The notes under the pieces are model-generated. The model was not told the DNA's origin, searched no databases, and saw only the letters and a program-made list of their open reading frames with translations. Made by a program: the position numbers and the translations under genes. From assembly GCA_947445035.1 (NCBI GenBank), contig CANFCK010000023.1, forward strand, positions 1 through 64,000: DNA of 64,000 nucleotides. Reading direction: 5' to 3'. Source of the DNA: Deltaproteobacteria bacterium (GTDB lineage Bacteria; Myxococcota_A; UBA796; SXON01). Shown piece after piece: positions 17,165-26,456 of this stretch (the stretch's first letter is position 1; every line of letters starts with the position of its first letter).

Positions 17165-17207
17165 TCAGTTTTCTTTTTCTCCGTCGCCGAGGGGCACCTC
17201 GAGCGCC
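17165..17207. repeat. 43-bp direct repeat, copy 2 (3' end of the barrel gene)
   Basis: Second copy of the segment at 15961-16003. Here the encoded FLALEVPLGDGEKEN continues naturally from the preceding beta-strand, so this is likely the original copy. Confidence 0.85.
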
Positions 17208-18334
17208 AGAAACACCGAAGGGAGAATCCGCAGCGCACCCTCGGAGTGCGGGGCGAAGTCGCGGGTGAAGTCGGCGGTGGCGCCGATGCGCCCGTTGATG
17301 TCACCCGGGCGGCCCAGCACCAGCGCCACCTGCGGCCCGGTTGCGAGGGGCAGCCCTGCGTGTTCGTGGCGTCGCTCCTCGGCGACTTCTTCGTCCAGCG
17401 GGATGCTGGCCGCCACCGTCCAGTCCACAGCTCCGCGCAGGTAGCCGTCCCCCATCACAAAGCCCGCGCCCGCCCGCGCCTGCATCGACCACGTCGGGAT
17501 CGTAGGCTGTTCGCCACGCAGGCCCGCCTCCTCTGAAAACGCGCCCACGCCGAGGTCGAAGAGCACTTCTGGCCGCGCAAAGCCGACCGTGGCAGGGGTC
17601 CACGAAACGCCCGCCGCCATCAGCACACCGGCGCCGTCGGGCAACGCCGGGGCGCCACCGACGCCGGCAAGCAGCCTCAGGTTCAGGGGCAGGGGCGTCG
17701 GGTCCGGACGCTCCACGGTGACGATGGGGATCGCTCCGAGTGAGGCGACATCGGGGTCCTGGGGCCGGGGCGCCGGGCGGGTCAGCCGCAGGTCGTCGTC
17801 GTCGGGCAGGCCAGTCGGGCCGACGACACCATCCGGTGCGTGCCCGCCGGGGGCGTCGCCGCTGCCCGCGAGGCTGGCCGGCGCCGAGGTACCCCCCGAG
17901 GACCGTACTCGGCGCGCCCGAGGGCGTCGGGGCTCGGCGGCGCCGCGCCCATCTTCGGCGCTCGCGGTCGTCCGGTCTTCGGTCGCGACGCTGTCCTCGC
18001 CCGCCACCCCACCGCTGCTCCCGGTCGCGACCGCGGCATCGCCCGACGTGACGCTACCACCACCCGTCGCGACGGCGTCCTCGTCGTTCAACGCAGCCGC
18101 GACATCCACCGCAACGTGTCCCCATCCCTCCACGACCTGCGTCCCGCCGACCCCCATCAAAACGCCCGCCGCCAGGAGCCCTCCCGAGCGCATCCACGAC
18201 CACGGCGCGACCACGGCCACCGGCACCAGCCGACGGGCCTGGAGCAGCAGCGCTGCCGGCGTGGTTCGCGGCTCCGCACCCGCCGGATTTCCGAGGCCCG
18301 CCAGGGCCTCGTCGAGCTCGTGGTCGTCCATCAT
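17165..18334 (-). CDS. Membrane protein with barrel-like C-terminus, probable partner of the ECF sigma factor
   Basis: 389 residues. A short acidic N-terminus (MMDDHELDEALAGLGNP) precedes one transmembrane segment near residues 48-65 (GGLLAAGVLMGVGG). Next comes a long Ala/Gly/Thr/Pro-rich, low-complexity spacer (~75-190). The C-terminal ~180 residues contain alternating strands (LPLNLRLLAGVGG, MQARAGAGFVMGDGYLRGA, QVALVLGRPGD, SVFLALEVPL). The ATG overlaps the sigma gene's stop by four bases (ATGA), so the two are translationally coupled. Position and N-in topology suggest an anti-sigma-like membrane partner, though I see no recognisable zinc-binding anti-sigma motif. The last codons lie in a 43-bp duplication. 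Confidence 0.6.
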   Translation of the reverse strand: MMDDHELDEALAGLGNPAGAEPRTTPAALLLQARRLVPVAVVAPWSWMRSGGLLAAGVLMGVGGTQVVEGWGHVAVDVAAALNDEDAVATGGGSVTSGDAAVATGSSGGVAGEDSVATEDRTTASAEDGRGAAEPRRPRARRVRSSGGTSAPASLAGSGDAPGGHAPDGVVGPTGLPDDDDLRLTRPAPRPQDPDVASLGAIPIVTVERPDPTPLPLNLRLLAGVGGAPALPDGAGVLMAAGVSWTPATVGFARPEVLFDLGVGAFSEEAGLRGEQPTIPTWSMQARAGAGFVMGDGYLRGAVDWTVAASIPLDEEVAEERRHEHAGLPLATGPQVALVLGRPGDINGRIGATADFTRDFAPHSEGALRILPSVFLALEVPLGDGEKEN

Positions 18335-18903
18335 GACTGCTCCTCACGGCCTGGTGCCGCGCTGTTCTCGGCGTCCAAAAGCGCCCGGAGGCGCTTGCGC
18401 GCGTACGAGACCTGGGAATGCACCTGACTTTCCTCCAGGCCCAGCACCGCGCCGACCTCCGCGGCGCTCAATCCGTGGACCAGACGCAAAAGCAGCACCT
18501 CTCGGTGTTCTTCAGGCAGGCGGGCCAGGGCGCGCTCCAGCCAGGTGGCCCGCTCGCGCAAAAGCGCCACCGCTTCGGGGTTCGGCGTCGGCGCCCCCCA
18601 GTCCAGCTCCACGAGGTGAGGCACCGCCTCCCGCACGACACGGCGGTGACGGAGGATGTCCAGGCACAAACGCCGCGCGATGGTGAAGAGGTAGCCGCGG
18701 GCGCTCCCCGATAGCTGCCAGGTCGAGGTCGCGACACGAACAAATGTCTCTGCATAGACGTCCTCGGCCTGGTCGGCGCTGCGCAACATTCGCTGGGCAA
18801 ACGCCTTGATCGCCGCACCGTGGCGCGACACCAGCGTGGTGAACGCCCGCTCTTCGCCTTGGGTCCAGGCGAGCATCAGGGCTTCGTCAGTGGGGGCCGT
18901 CAC
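18331..18903 (-). CDS. ECF-subfamily RNA polymerase sigma factor
   Basis: About 190 residues if begun at the GTG at 18903 (VTAPTDEALMLAWTQGEERA); the open frame extends further upstream but overlaps non-coding sequence there. Region 2 is seen in LVSRHGAAIKAFAQRMLR, SADQAEDVYAETFVRVATST and SARGYLFTIARRLCLDILRH. Region 4 is seen in LARLPEEHREVLLLRLVHGL and SAAEVGAVLGLEESQVHSQV. The protein has only regions 2 and 4, as in ECF sigma factors. It is coupled by a 4-nt overlap to a downstream membrane protein that may hold it at the membrane. The preceding gene on the same strand ends 95 bp upstream. Confidence 0.9.
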   Translation of the reverse strand: MTAPTDEALMLAWTQGEERAFTTLVSRHGAAIKAFAQRMLRSADQAEDVYAETFVRVATSTWQLSGSARGYLFTIARRLCLDILRHRRVVREAVPHLVELDWGAPTPNPEAVALLRERATWLERALARLPEEHREVLLLRLVHGLSAAEVGAVLGLEESQVHSQVSYARKRLRALLDAENSAAPGREEQS

Positions 18904-18997
18904 GTCGTCTCTACACCTGGAACGCGCCAGCGGGGAAGAGCTGGACTGGAAAATTCGGGCCGATGCGGCATCGCCCGAGCATCGCCCCCACTCGTGT

Positions 18998-20503
18998 TCA
19001 GTCTGGAACCTCGACGATACCGGCGTCGGCAAAGGTGGTGTGTTCCCACTGGCCGATGGTGTCGCTGCTGGTCGTCGCCGCCAGTTCCATGACGAGTAGA
19101 TCGACGCCGTCCCAATACAAGCGGAAGAGGCCGACACTGGTGACACTTTCCTGGGTCAACAGAATATCGCCGGCGATAGGTAAGAACTCTTCACCCAACA
19201 CACCGATCAGGCGGCTGGTGCCGTAGTTGACACCGAAGAAGTTCTCGGTCGGCACGATGATGTCGATGTCCTCGACCGCCACGCCGAGGCGGTAGCGGGT
19301 GCTCGTGCCATCGGTGGCGATCGAGTAGAGTACCCCTTCATTTTCCGCGCCGATGATGATGGTGCCGGCGAGCGGGCCGAAGCGGGCCGGGTTGTCGGGA
19401 ACCGTGCAGAGTCCCTCGAAGTGGGTGCCCGGAAAGTCGGCGATCGACATGGCGACCCCGGCGTTGTCGACGCGCCACACCTCGCCATCGGTGGTCGCGA
19501 CGATGAGTTCGCCGCCCCACACCCCGGTGCGGTCGATGTAGAGCGAGCCGCGCATCAGCCCGTTGCTGCTTCCGGGAAGGTCGTGCCAGGGGTTGGTCAC
19601 CGTGGAGCCATCGGCGCTGATTCGGACGATTTGCCCGTCGACGCCGTTGCCGACGAACAGCTCGCCGGTGGTGAAGCCGCCGCTGCCACCGGAACGAACG
19701 GTGGCGATCTTCACCTCGTCGGTGACCCCCGACAACGACGAGAAGGTGGCGTGCGAGCCGTCGGGAAGCACGGTTTCCAACGCTTCCGGATCGCCCGTTG
19801 AGTAGTTGACAGACAGCACCACCGACTTGCTGGACTCGTGAAAGTCGATGCCGATGGGGCTGTTGAACTCGGTGGTGATGGCGACGAACTCCAGCGGGCC
19901 TAGGTTGGTGTCGTTGTAGCTGTCACGCCAGTTTTCGAGGCCATCGCCGTCCCAGTCCTCACGGCCCTCCAATTCATCGGTGAGCCCGTCGTCGTCGGTG
20001 TCAAGATCGCGGAAATCGGCGGTGCCATCGCCATCGGTGTCAGGAACTCCAGGGGCGCCCTCGACGAGGTCGGAGATGCCGTCGCCGTCAGAGTCTTTGT
20101 CCAGGTAGTCGGGATTGCCGTCCCCGTCGGTGTCGGGGAGGCTGCCGTCGGGGCCTCGCGCTGCACCCTCGACAATGTCTGCGATGCCGTCGCCATCGGA
20201 GTCATCGTCGAGGTAGTCCTCGGTTCCATCCAGGTCACTGTCGCGACTTCCGGCGTCGTCGCGACCCTCTTCGGTGTCGAGGATGCCGTCGCTGTCGGTG
20301 TCGGTCGTTTCGTCCCAGCCGGTGTCGGTGTCGGTGTCGGTCTCGAAACCGGTGCCGCCGGTGCCGGTGTGCTGGACCTCGGTGTCGCTGTCGGTGTCCT
20401 TGCCGGACTGGTCGCCGGTATCGACCTCCTTGTCGGGGGCCTCGGTGAATGGCTCGGCGCAGCCGACGAGGGCGAGGGTACACAGCCAGGAGCGTGGGGA
20501 CAT
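18998..20503 (-). CDS. Lipoprotein with thrombospondin type 3-like Ca-binding repeats and propeller-like C-terminus
   Basis: 501 residues from an ATG at 20503 (MSPRSWLCTLALVGCAEPF): signal peptide with lipobox LVGC. Residues ~20-75 are a Thr/Asp/Gly linker. From ~75 to ~200 are Asp-rich repeats of the form DSDGDGI-D-EG (DTDGDGNPDYLDKDSDGDGI and similar), the calcium-binding thrombospondin type 3 pattern. The remaining ~300 residues are beta-rich, with propeller-like repeats (GGELIVATTDGEVWRVDNAG, GTIIIGAENEGVLYSIATDG). Such lipoproteins are common on myxobacterial outer membranes; the role is unknown. An in-frame start further upstream (20542) would spoil the signal peptide. Confidence 0.75.
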   Translation of the reverse strand: MSPRSWLCTLALVGCAEPFTEAPDKEVDTGDQSGKDTDSDTEVQHTGTGGTGFETDTDTDTGWDETTDTDSDGILDTEEGRDDAGSRDSDLDGTEDYLDDDSDGDGIADIVEGAARGPDGSLPDTDGDGNPDYLDKDSDGDGISDLVEGAPGVPDTDGDGTADFRDLDTDDDGLTDELEGREDWDGDGLENWRDSYNDTNLGPLEFVAITTEFNSPIGIDFHESSKSVVLSVNYSTGDPEALETVLPDGSHATFSSLSGVTDEVKIATVRSGGSGGFTTGELFVGNGVDGQIVRISADGSTVTNPWHDLPGSSNGLMRGSLYIDRTGVWGGELIVATTDGEVWRVDNAGVAMSIADFPGTHFEGLCTVPDNPARFGPLAGTIIIGAENEGVLYSIATDGTSTRYRLGVAVEDIDIIVPTENFFGVNYGTSRLIGVLGEEFLPIAGDILLTQESVTSVGLFRLYWDGVDLLVMELAATTSSDTIGQWEHTTFADAGIVEVPD

Positions 20504-20648
20504 GCTGCGTTGAAGAGTACACCTTTGCCGGTGCCGGGGCAATCGGGCCGGCGTCGATTGCGAAGCTACTCCCGGTGCCTTGTACGTTCCGACGCGATGG
20601 CACGATTCCCGCGTCAGGTGCCCAGAACGCGCGTTATGTGTCGCGACA

Positions 20649-21107
20649 TCATTGGCGCAGCCGCGGACGGGCGCGGGCGAAGGCGGGGAGGGGGAGGAGG
20701 CCGAGCAGCGCGGGCAGGAGGAGCGGGAGCACGAGTGGGCGGCGGGTCTCGGGGGGCTCCGAGGGCGAGGGGGGAGCGTAGCCGGGGAACAAGGCGCCAG
20801 CGCGGTGGCAGAACGCGGTCAGGTGCAGCCGAAACGTCTCGCACAGGGTCGTTACGCGTTCACGCACGGCAGCCGCGACCGAGGCGAGTGGCAGCAGCTT
20901 CCGGACCGTCGTGACCGTTGGGTCCACGGTTTCGGCGCTCCGCGCGCTCGCGCCCGACTGCTTGCGCACCTGTGCACGCTGCAACGCGTTGAGGACGACG
21001 CGCTCTGCTTCGGCCCGCCGCAGACGTGCCTGCAGCACGGCGCGGTCCTACGCTTCGGCAACGGCGCGCAGCCGACGGCTGCGCTTCTGAGGTTTCTCGC
21101 GGGGCAT
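20649..21107 (-). pseudogene. Coding frame interrupted by an in-frame amber stop
   Basis: Starting at an ATG at 21107 the minus strand reads MPREKPQKRSRRLRAVAEA, then TAG (21048-21050), then DRAVLQARLRRAEAERVVL and about 125 further codons to a TGA at 20649. Both sides of the TAG have the codon bias of real genes and together form one continuous amphipathic helix. A single-base change of GAG to TAG is the simplest explanation. After the helix comes HLTAFCHRAGALFPGYAP, then a hydrophobic tract (LVLPLLLPALLGLLPLPAF). An alternative is a shorter gene from the GTG at 21038. Function unknown. Confidence 0.4.
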
Positions 21108-21246
21108 GGCGACACACGGCGGGCGAAAAGCCTCGCATGCGGACTCCAGGCCGACCGGGCGGAGCGCTCGGAGGGTCGGGGTCACGGTAGGCGCGCAGAC
21201 GTCTGCGTCAAGGGGGCGGTGGCTCCGATCGCGCTATGGTGCCCCC

Positions 21247-22293
21247 GTGTTCCTCCTCCTCGGCTGTGTTGACCCTGGCGTGCTCGACATCGCGGGCGCG
21301 GACCCCGACGAAACGGGCGGCGCGGAGGCGGGGGACAGCGGCGAGCCTGACACCGGCGAAACGGCCGGCGACGCCTCCTGGAACCGCTTCGTCGACGGTC
21401 GCGCCGACGCCATGGATGCGCTCGCGGAGCCGGTCGCCGTGTGTGTGGAGCGCTTGGACACGGTCGAGCCGCTCTTCGGCGGCTGCTACGACTGGCACAG
21501 CGCCGTCCATGGTCACTTTGCGCTCTTGGCGGCGTCGCGTGCGGGGGGGAGTGAGTCCTGGGCGGCGCTCGTGGATGAGCGGCTCACGAGCGAAGCGATC
21601 GCGGGTGAGACCAGTGCGCTTCGGTTGGGACGACCGAGCGAGGTTCCGTACGGCTACGCTTGGCTGTTGCGGCTGGTGGTCGAGCGTCGCGCCCAGGGTC
21701 TCTTTGACCTCGATGCCATCGGCCTCATCGCGGCGGATGCGCTGTCGGGCTGGTTGGCACGGCTAAGTGACGGCCAACGGATCGGCGCGGTACACGCCAA
21801 CGACTATGGCAACTACAGTTGGGCGCTGGTGAACCTGTGGGCGTGGGCCGAAGACACCGGCGACGTCGAGCGTGCCGCGGCGCTGGTCGACCTCGCGCGG
21901 GAGCTGCGCGAACTGCCCTGCGACCTCCGGAGCGAGCTTACCAACGAGGCCAACTTCTTCCCTGCGTGCCTGATGCGCGCCCACGCGCTGGCGACGATTC
22001 TGCCTGACGACGAGGTCGAGGCGTGGCTGACGGACGAGCTGCCCGATGAGTTTCCGCTGGCCCCCGTCACCGCCATCACCTCGGCGCACGTGTCGGGCCT
22101 CAACTTCAGCCGTGCGTGGGGCTTGTGGTCACTCTACGAGGCGACGGGCGACGAGCGGTGGCGTTCGATGGTCCAGACACACGTGGAATGGCACCTCGAT
22201 CACCCCGAATATTGGGCCGAGAACTACGACGCCTACGCCCACTGGGTGCCGCAGTTCGGGGTGTACGCGTTGGCGCTGTCGGGAACGGACTAG
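21247..22293 (+). CDS. DUF2891-family lipoprotein
   Basis: 348 residues from a GTG, VFLLLGCVDPG. The Cys in LLGC fits a lipobox, but the signal would be only six residues, very short and lacking positive charge. No better start exists in frame, so either the signal is minimal or the 5' end is altered. After an Asp/Gly/Thr linker (to ~45) comes the DUF2891 core: FGGCYDWHSAVHGHFALLA, SEVPYGYAWLLRLVVE, HANDYGNYSWALVNLW, SALVxGLNFSRAW-like and HWVPQFGVYALAL. These suggest an alpha/alpha-barrel, possibly acting on glycans (inference). It converges with the next gene with a 33-bp gap. Confidence 0.7.
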   Translation: MFLLLGCVDPGVLDIAGADPDETGGAEAGDSGEPDTGETAGDASWNRFVDGRADAMDALAEPVAVCVERLDTVEPLFGGCYDWHSAVHGHFALLAASRAGGSESWAALVDERLTSEAIAGETSALRLGRPSEVPYGYAWLLRLVVERRAQGLFDLDAIGLIAADALSGWLARLSDGQRIGAVHANDYGNYSWALVNLWAWAEDTGDVERAAALVDLARELRELPCDLRSELTNEANFFPACLMRAHALATILPDDEVEAWLTDELPDEFPLAPVTAITSAHVSGLNFSRAWGLWSLYEATGDERWRSMVQTHVEWHLDHPEYWAENYDAYAHWVPQFGVYALALSGTD

Positions 22294-22326
22294 GCTTGCG
22301 TAGTGTCCAGAGGCTGGCCGACCCGC

Positions 22327-23565
<1,239 letters not shown>

Positions 23566-23667
23566 GGTGACACTCAGGGTGATCCGTACCGTACAGCCGC
23601 GCGCGCTCCTCCACATCTCACAGCGATCTCTCATCGGTCGAGACCTGGACCGCGGTAGAGGGCGCGC

Positions 23668-24330
23668 ATGTCCACTCGGGTCCTGTTCTTCTCGGATTTC
23701 GTCTGCCCTTACTGCTACGTTGCGGAGACAGGCGTGCTCGGCCGGCTCATCGAGGAGTACGAGATTGAGCTCGACTGGCGGGGCTTTCAGCTCCACCCGG
23801 CCACCCCGCGCGGCGGCATCGCGCTGGGCCAACTGCTCCGCGGGGCCGACGTGACCGTGATGCAGGCCCAGATGAAGGCCTTCGCGGCGACCTTCGGCGT
23901 CCGCATGGGACAACCCGCCCACGTCGCCAACACCCGTCGGGCGCTGGCGGCGGCAGAACATGCCCGGGACGCGGGGCAACTCCACCCCTTCCGGCACGCC
24001 GTGATGGACGCCTACTGGAACTGCGGTCAGGACATCGAACTGGACAACACGCTTGCGGGGGCCGCGACCAGCGCTGGTCTCGACCCCGCTGCCCTCGTGG
24101 CCGCGGCGGACGACCCCGCCATGCAGGCCCGCGTGGACGAGATGGGTGCCGAGGCCGCGAAGTGGGGGGTCACTGGCGTCCCGACGTACTTCCTCTTGCC
24201 CGACGGCTGGGGGCTTGACCAGCCGCCACCGGCGCCCGACGCGCCTCATCCCGTGCGCGTCGTCGGCTGCCAGCCGTGGGAGTCGGTCGTGGTCGCGGCC
24301 CGGCGCGCCGGGGCAAAGCTCCGCGCGTAG
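23668..24330 (+). CDS. DsbA-family oxidoreductase, FrnE-like
   Basis: 220 residues, cytoplasmic (no signal peptide). It begins STRVLFFSDFVCPYCYVAET: a thioredoxin fold whose active site is CPYC after the first strand. The helical insertion and the closing cis-Pro region GVTGVPTYFLL fit the FrnE/polyketide-isomerase-like DsbA subfamily (COG2761). These proteins catalyse thiol-disulfide exchange; some are linked to oxidative or metal stress. It is divergent from a lipoprotein gene and converges with a kinase gene across a hairpin. Confidence 0.88.
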   Translation: MSTRVLFFSDFVCPYCYVAETGVLGRLIEEYEIELDWRGFQLHPATPRGGIALGQLLRGADVTVMQAQMKAFAATFGVRMGQPAHVANTRRALAAAEHARDAGQLHPFRHAVMDAYWNCGQDIELDNTLAGAATSAGLDPAALVAAADDPAMQARVDEMGAEAAKWGVTGVPTYFLLPDGWGLDQPPPAPDAPHPVRVVGCQPWESVVVAARRAGAKLRA

Positions 24331-24339
24331 GCCTCAGCT

Positions 24340-24360
24340 GCGGCCGGGCTCGCCGGCCGC
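24340..24360. terminator. Hairpin between convergent frnE-like and kinase genes
   Basis: GCGGCCGG (24340-24347), loop GCTCG, CCGGCCGC (24353-24360): a perfect 8-bp all-GC stem filling most of the 32-bp gap between two facing genes. Likely a bidirectional terminator even though a T-run is absent. Confidence 0.5.
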
Positions 24361-24362
24361 CG

Positions 24363-26423
24363 TCACTCCCCGATGAGCGCGGCTTCGTTGCCCACCAGAA
24401 GGTAGGTCCAATCGACGGATTGCAGTCGCGACCAGACCACGAGGCGCCCATCCACGGTCACCTGCCCCGAAGGCGAGCCCCAGACCTCGGGCAGCGCCTC
24501 CGGGTAGGGGAAGGGCACAAACGCCAGGGCCGCAGTGGTGTTTCCGGCCCCCGAGCGCACGACGACGCGCCCGGTGTCGTCGATGAGGAACACCTCGCCA
24601 GGCCGCCTACCGGGGTCCAGCCATGCGTCGACCAATCGCCGCACGGTCAGGTCGAGCGCGGCGACCCCGAGGACGCTGCCGTCGCGATCGAAGAGTGGCA
24701 TCCCACAGGTCAGCAGCAGCCCCATGCCGCTCTCATCGACGTAGGGGCGACCCCAACCGGGGCCCGAGCGGGCGAGGGTTTCCACGTACCAGGGCCGAGT
24801 GCGCGGATCGTAGTCGGGCGGGTAGCTGCTCGTGCCCGGAAACCCGGCGAGCGCGCCGTCCGCGGTGGCGACGTACGCCCAGATTGCGAGGGTGCCGTGG
24901 TCGAGCACCTGCTCCCGGGGCGCAGCGCCCGGCGCGCCGCTGCCGCTGTCGAGGAGGGCGTCGGCGAGGTCGTCGCGCAGGGCGGCGAGCGTGGTCAAGG
25001 TGGCCGCCCCCGCCCGCCGGTCGAAGCCCGGCGCGGTCACGAGGTCGGGGTGGAGGAAGCTGGCCAGACCGCCGTAGACGAGGGAGCGAGACAGGTCAGG
25101 CGGGCCGATCCCCGGTTCGGACCAGACCTCGGGGAGGTAGACCACGGCGCGCCCGTCGAGGCGGCGGAGCGCGGCGGTGGCCGAGGAGCCGAGCCCGCGC
25201 AGAAGGCCCTCCGAGGTGCCAAGCGTCCGGTCCAAGGCGCGAGCGCGTTCGTCGGCGAAGCCTTGCAGGGCCAGCCGGGTGTCAGCACGCGCCGCGGCTT
25301 CGGTCCGCTCGACGTCGCGCCAGAGCAGTGCCAGGGTGGCGAGGGTCCCCAAGGCCGCCGCGCCGAGCAGAAAAAGGCCTGCGAGGCCGACCGCGACACG
25401 CTCTCGGTGGGCAGCGATGTGGCGACCGAGGCGTTGGAACAGCCCGTCGGGAGCCGCCGCGACCGCTTCTCCCCGCAACACCCGCCGCACCTCCGTGACC
25501 AAGGCGCCCACGCTGCGATAGCGGTCCTCCCTCGCGGTCGCGGTGGCCTTTTTGATCACCGCCCGCAGCTCACGCGAGAGCGGCTCGCCCCGCGGCTCCA
25601 GGGCATCGAGGTGGCCGCGGAGCGCGGCGGCCAGCATCGGGATGCCTCCGCCTTGGATGGTGCGACGCGCCCGGCGCAGCGTCGCCAATTCGGAGAGGAT
25701 CAGGCCGAGCGCAAACTGGTCGCTGCGCCCGTCGATGGCGTCGTTGTCCCCATGGGCCTGCTCGGGGGACATGTAACTTGGCGTGCCGACGGATTCGCCG
25801 GGTTCGTCGAAGCCGTCGGCGGTCACGGACTGCTCGGCCTCGGCGCTGCGGCGGACGCAGGCGACGCCCCAGTCCATGACGTAGACGTCACCGTCGCGAC
25901 CGACCATGATGTTGTCGGGCTTGACGTCGCGGTGGACCACCCCTTTGCGGTGGGCGAAGGCGAGGGGCTCACACAGCGCGCAAAACAGCTCCAGCCGGGC
26001 CGAAAGCGTGGTCTCCGGCGGTTGCGCCTGCCTCGCCTCGGCGCGCGCGACGATCGGGGCGAGCCACGCCTTCAGGGTCAGGCCGTGGACGGGCTTCATC
26101 GCGTAGCTGGGCACCTCGCCCTCTGCCGCCGACAGCGTGTACACCGGCACGATCCGGGGGTGGTCGAGCTGCGCGGTCAGCCGCGCCTCGGCGACAAAAC
26201 GTCGGCGACGCTCGGGATCGTCGGCGTAGCGTTCGAGGAGGCGCTTGAGCGCGACCTCGCGGCCCAGGGAAAGGTCCTCGGCCAAGCGCACTTCCCCCAT
26301 TGCGCCGCGGCCCAGAAGCGAGGTCTCGCGGTAGTCGCCGGCCACATCGCGACGTAGCCGGGAAACGGCCGCGGCGCGATGCGGTCGGGGGCCTCCTGGC
26401 CGAGTCGGCCAGCGCCTGAGCAT
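24363..26423 (-). CDS. Ser/Thr protein kinase with extracytoplasmic Cache-like sensor domain
   Basis: 686 residues. The kinase domain spans ~30-320: glycine loop LLGRGAMGEVRLAE, Lys60 in EVALKRLL, HRDVKPDNIM (Asp166), DWG in place of DFG (VMDWGVA, Asp184), GTPSYMSPEQ, and a final Arg in REDRYRSVG. One transmembrane segment lies at ~343-367 (VAVGLAGLFLLGAAALGTLA). The last ~315 residues are outside the membrane and contain a dCache-like region (YPPDYDPRTRPWYVETLA, WGRPYVDESGMGLLLTCGMP, LFDRDGSVLGVAALDLTV), a fold usual in chemoreceptors and histidine kinases. This is a one-pass receptor kinase sensing an external small molecule (inference). It lies 33 bp after the glutamate-cysteine ligase gene on the same strand. 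Confidence 0.88.
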   Translation of the reverse strand: MLRRWPTRPGGPRPHRAAAVSRLRRDVAGDYRETSLLGRGAMGEVRLAEDLSLGREVALKRLLERYADDPERRRRFVAEARLTAQLDHPRIVPVYTLSAAEGEVPSYAMKPVHGLTLKAWLAPIVARAEARQAQPPETTLSARLELFCALCEPLAFAHRKGVVHRDVKPDNIMVGRDGDVYVMDWGVACVRRSAEAEQSVTADGFDEPGESVGTPSYMSPEQAHGDNDAIDGRSDQFALGLILSELATLRRARRTIQGGGIPMLAAALRGHLDALEPRGEPLSRELRAVIKKATATAREDRYRSVGALVTEVRRVLRGEAVAAAPDGLFQRLGRHIAAHRERVAVGLAGLFLLGAAALGTLATLALLWRDVERTEAAARADTRLALQGFADERARALDRTLGTSEGLLRGLGSSATAALRRLDGRAVVYLPEVWSEPGIGPPDLSRSLVYGGLASFLHPDLVTAPGFDRRAGAATLTTLAALRDDLADALLDSGSGAPGAAPREQVLDHGTLAIWAYVATADGALAGFPGTSSYPPDYDPRTRPWYVETLARSGPGWGRPYVDESGMGLLLTCGMPLFDRDGSVLGVAALDLTVRRLVDAWLDPGRRPGEVFLIDDTGRVVVRSGAGNTTAALAFVPFPYPEALPEVWGSPSGQVTVDGRLVVWSRLQSVDWTYLLVGNEAALIGE

Positions 26424-26456
26424 CGCCCATCTGCGCCGCCCGCCGCCGCCCCCCCC

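Noticed and set aside
24276..26357. Plus-strand open frame of about 690 codons
   Set aside because: Shadow of the Cache-kinase gene; no motif and a composition typical of reverse-complemented GC-rich coding DNA.
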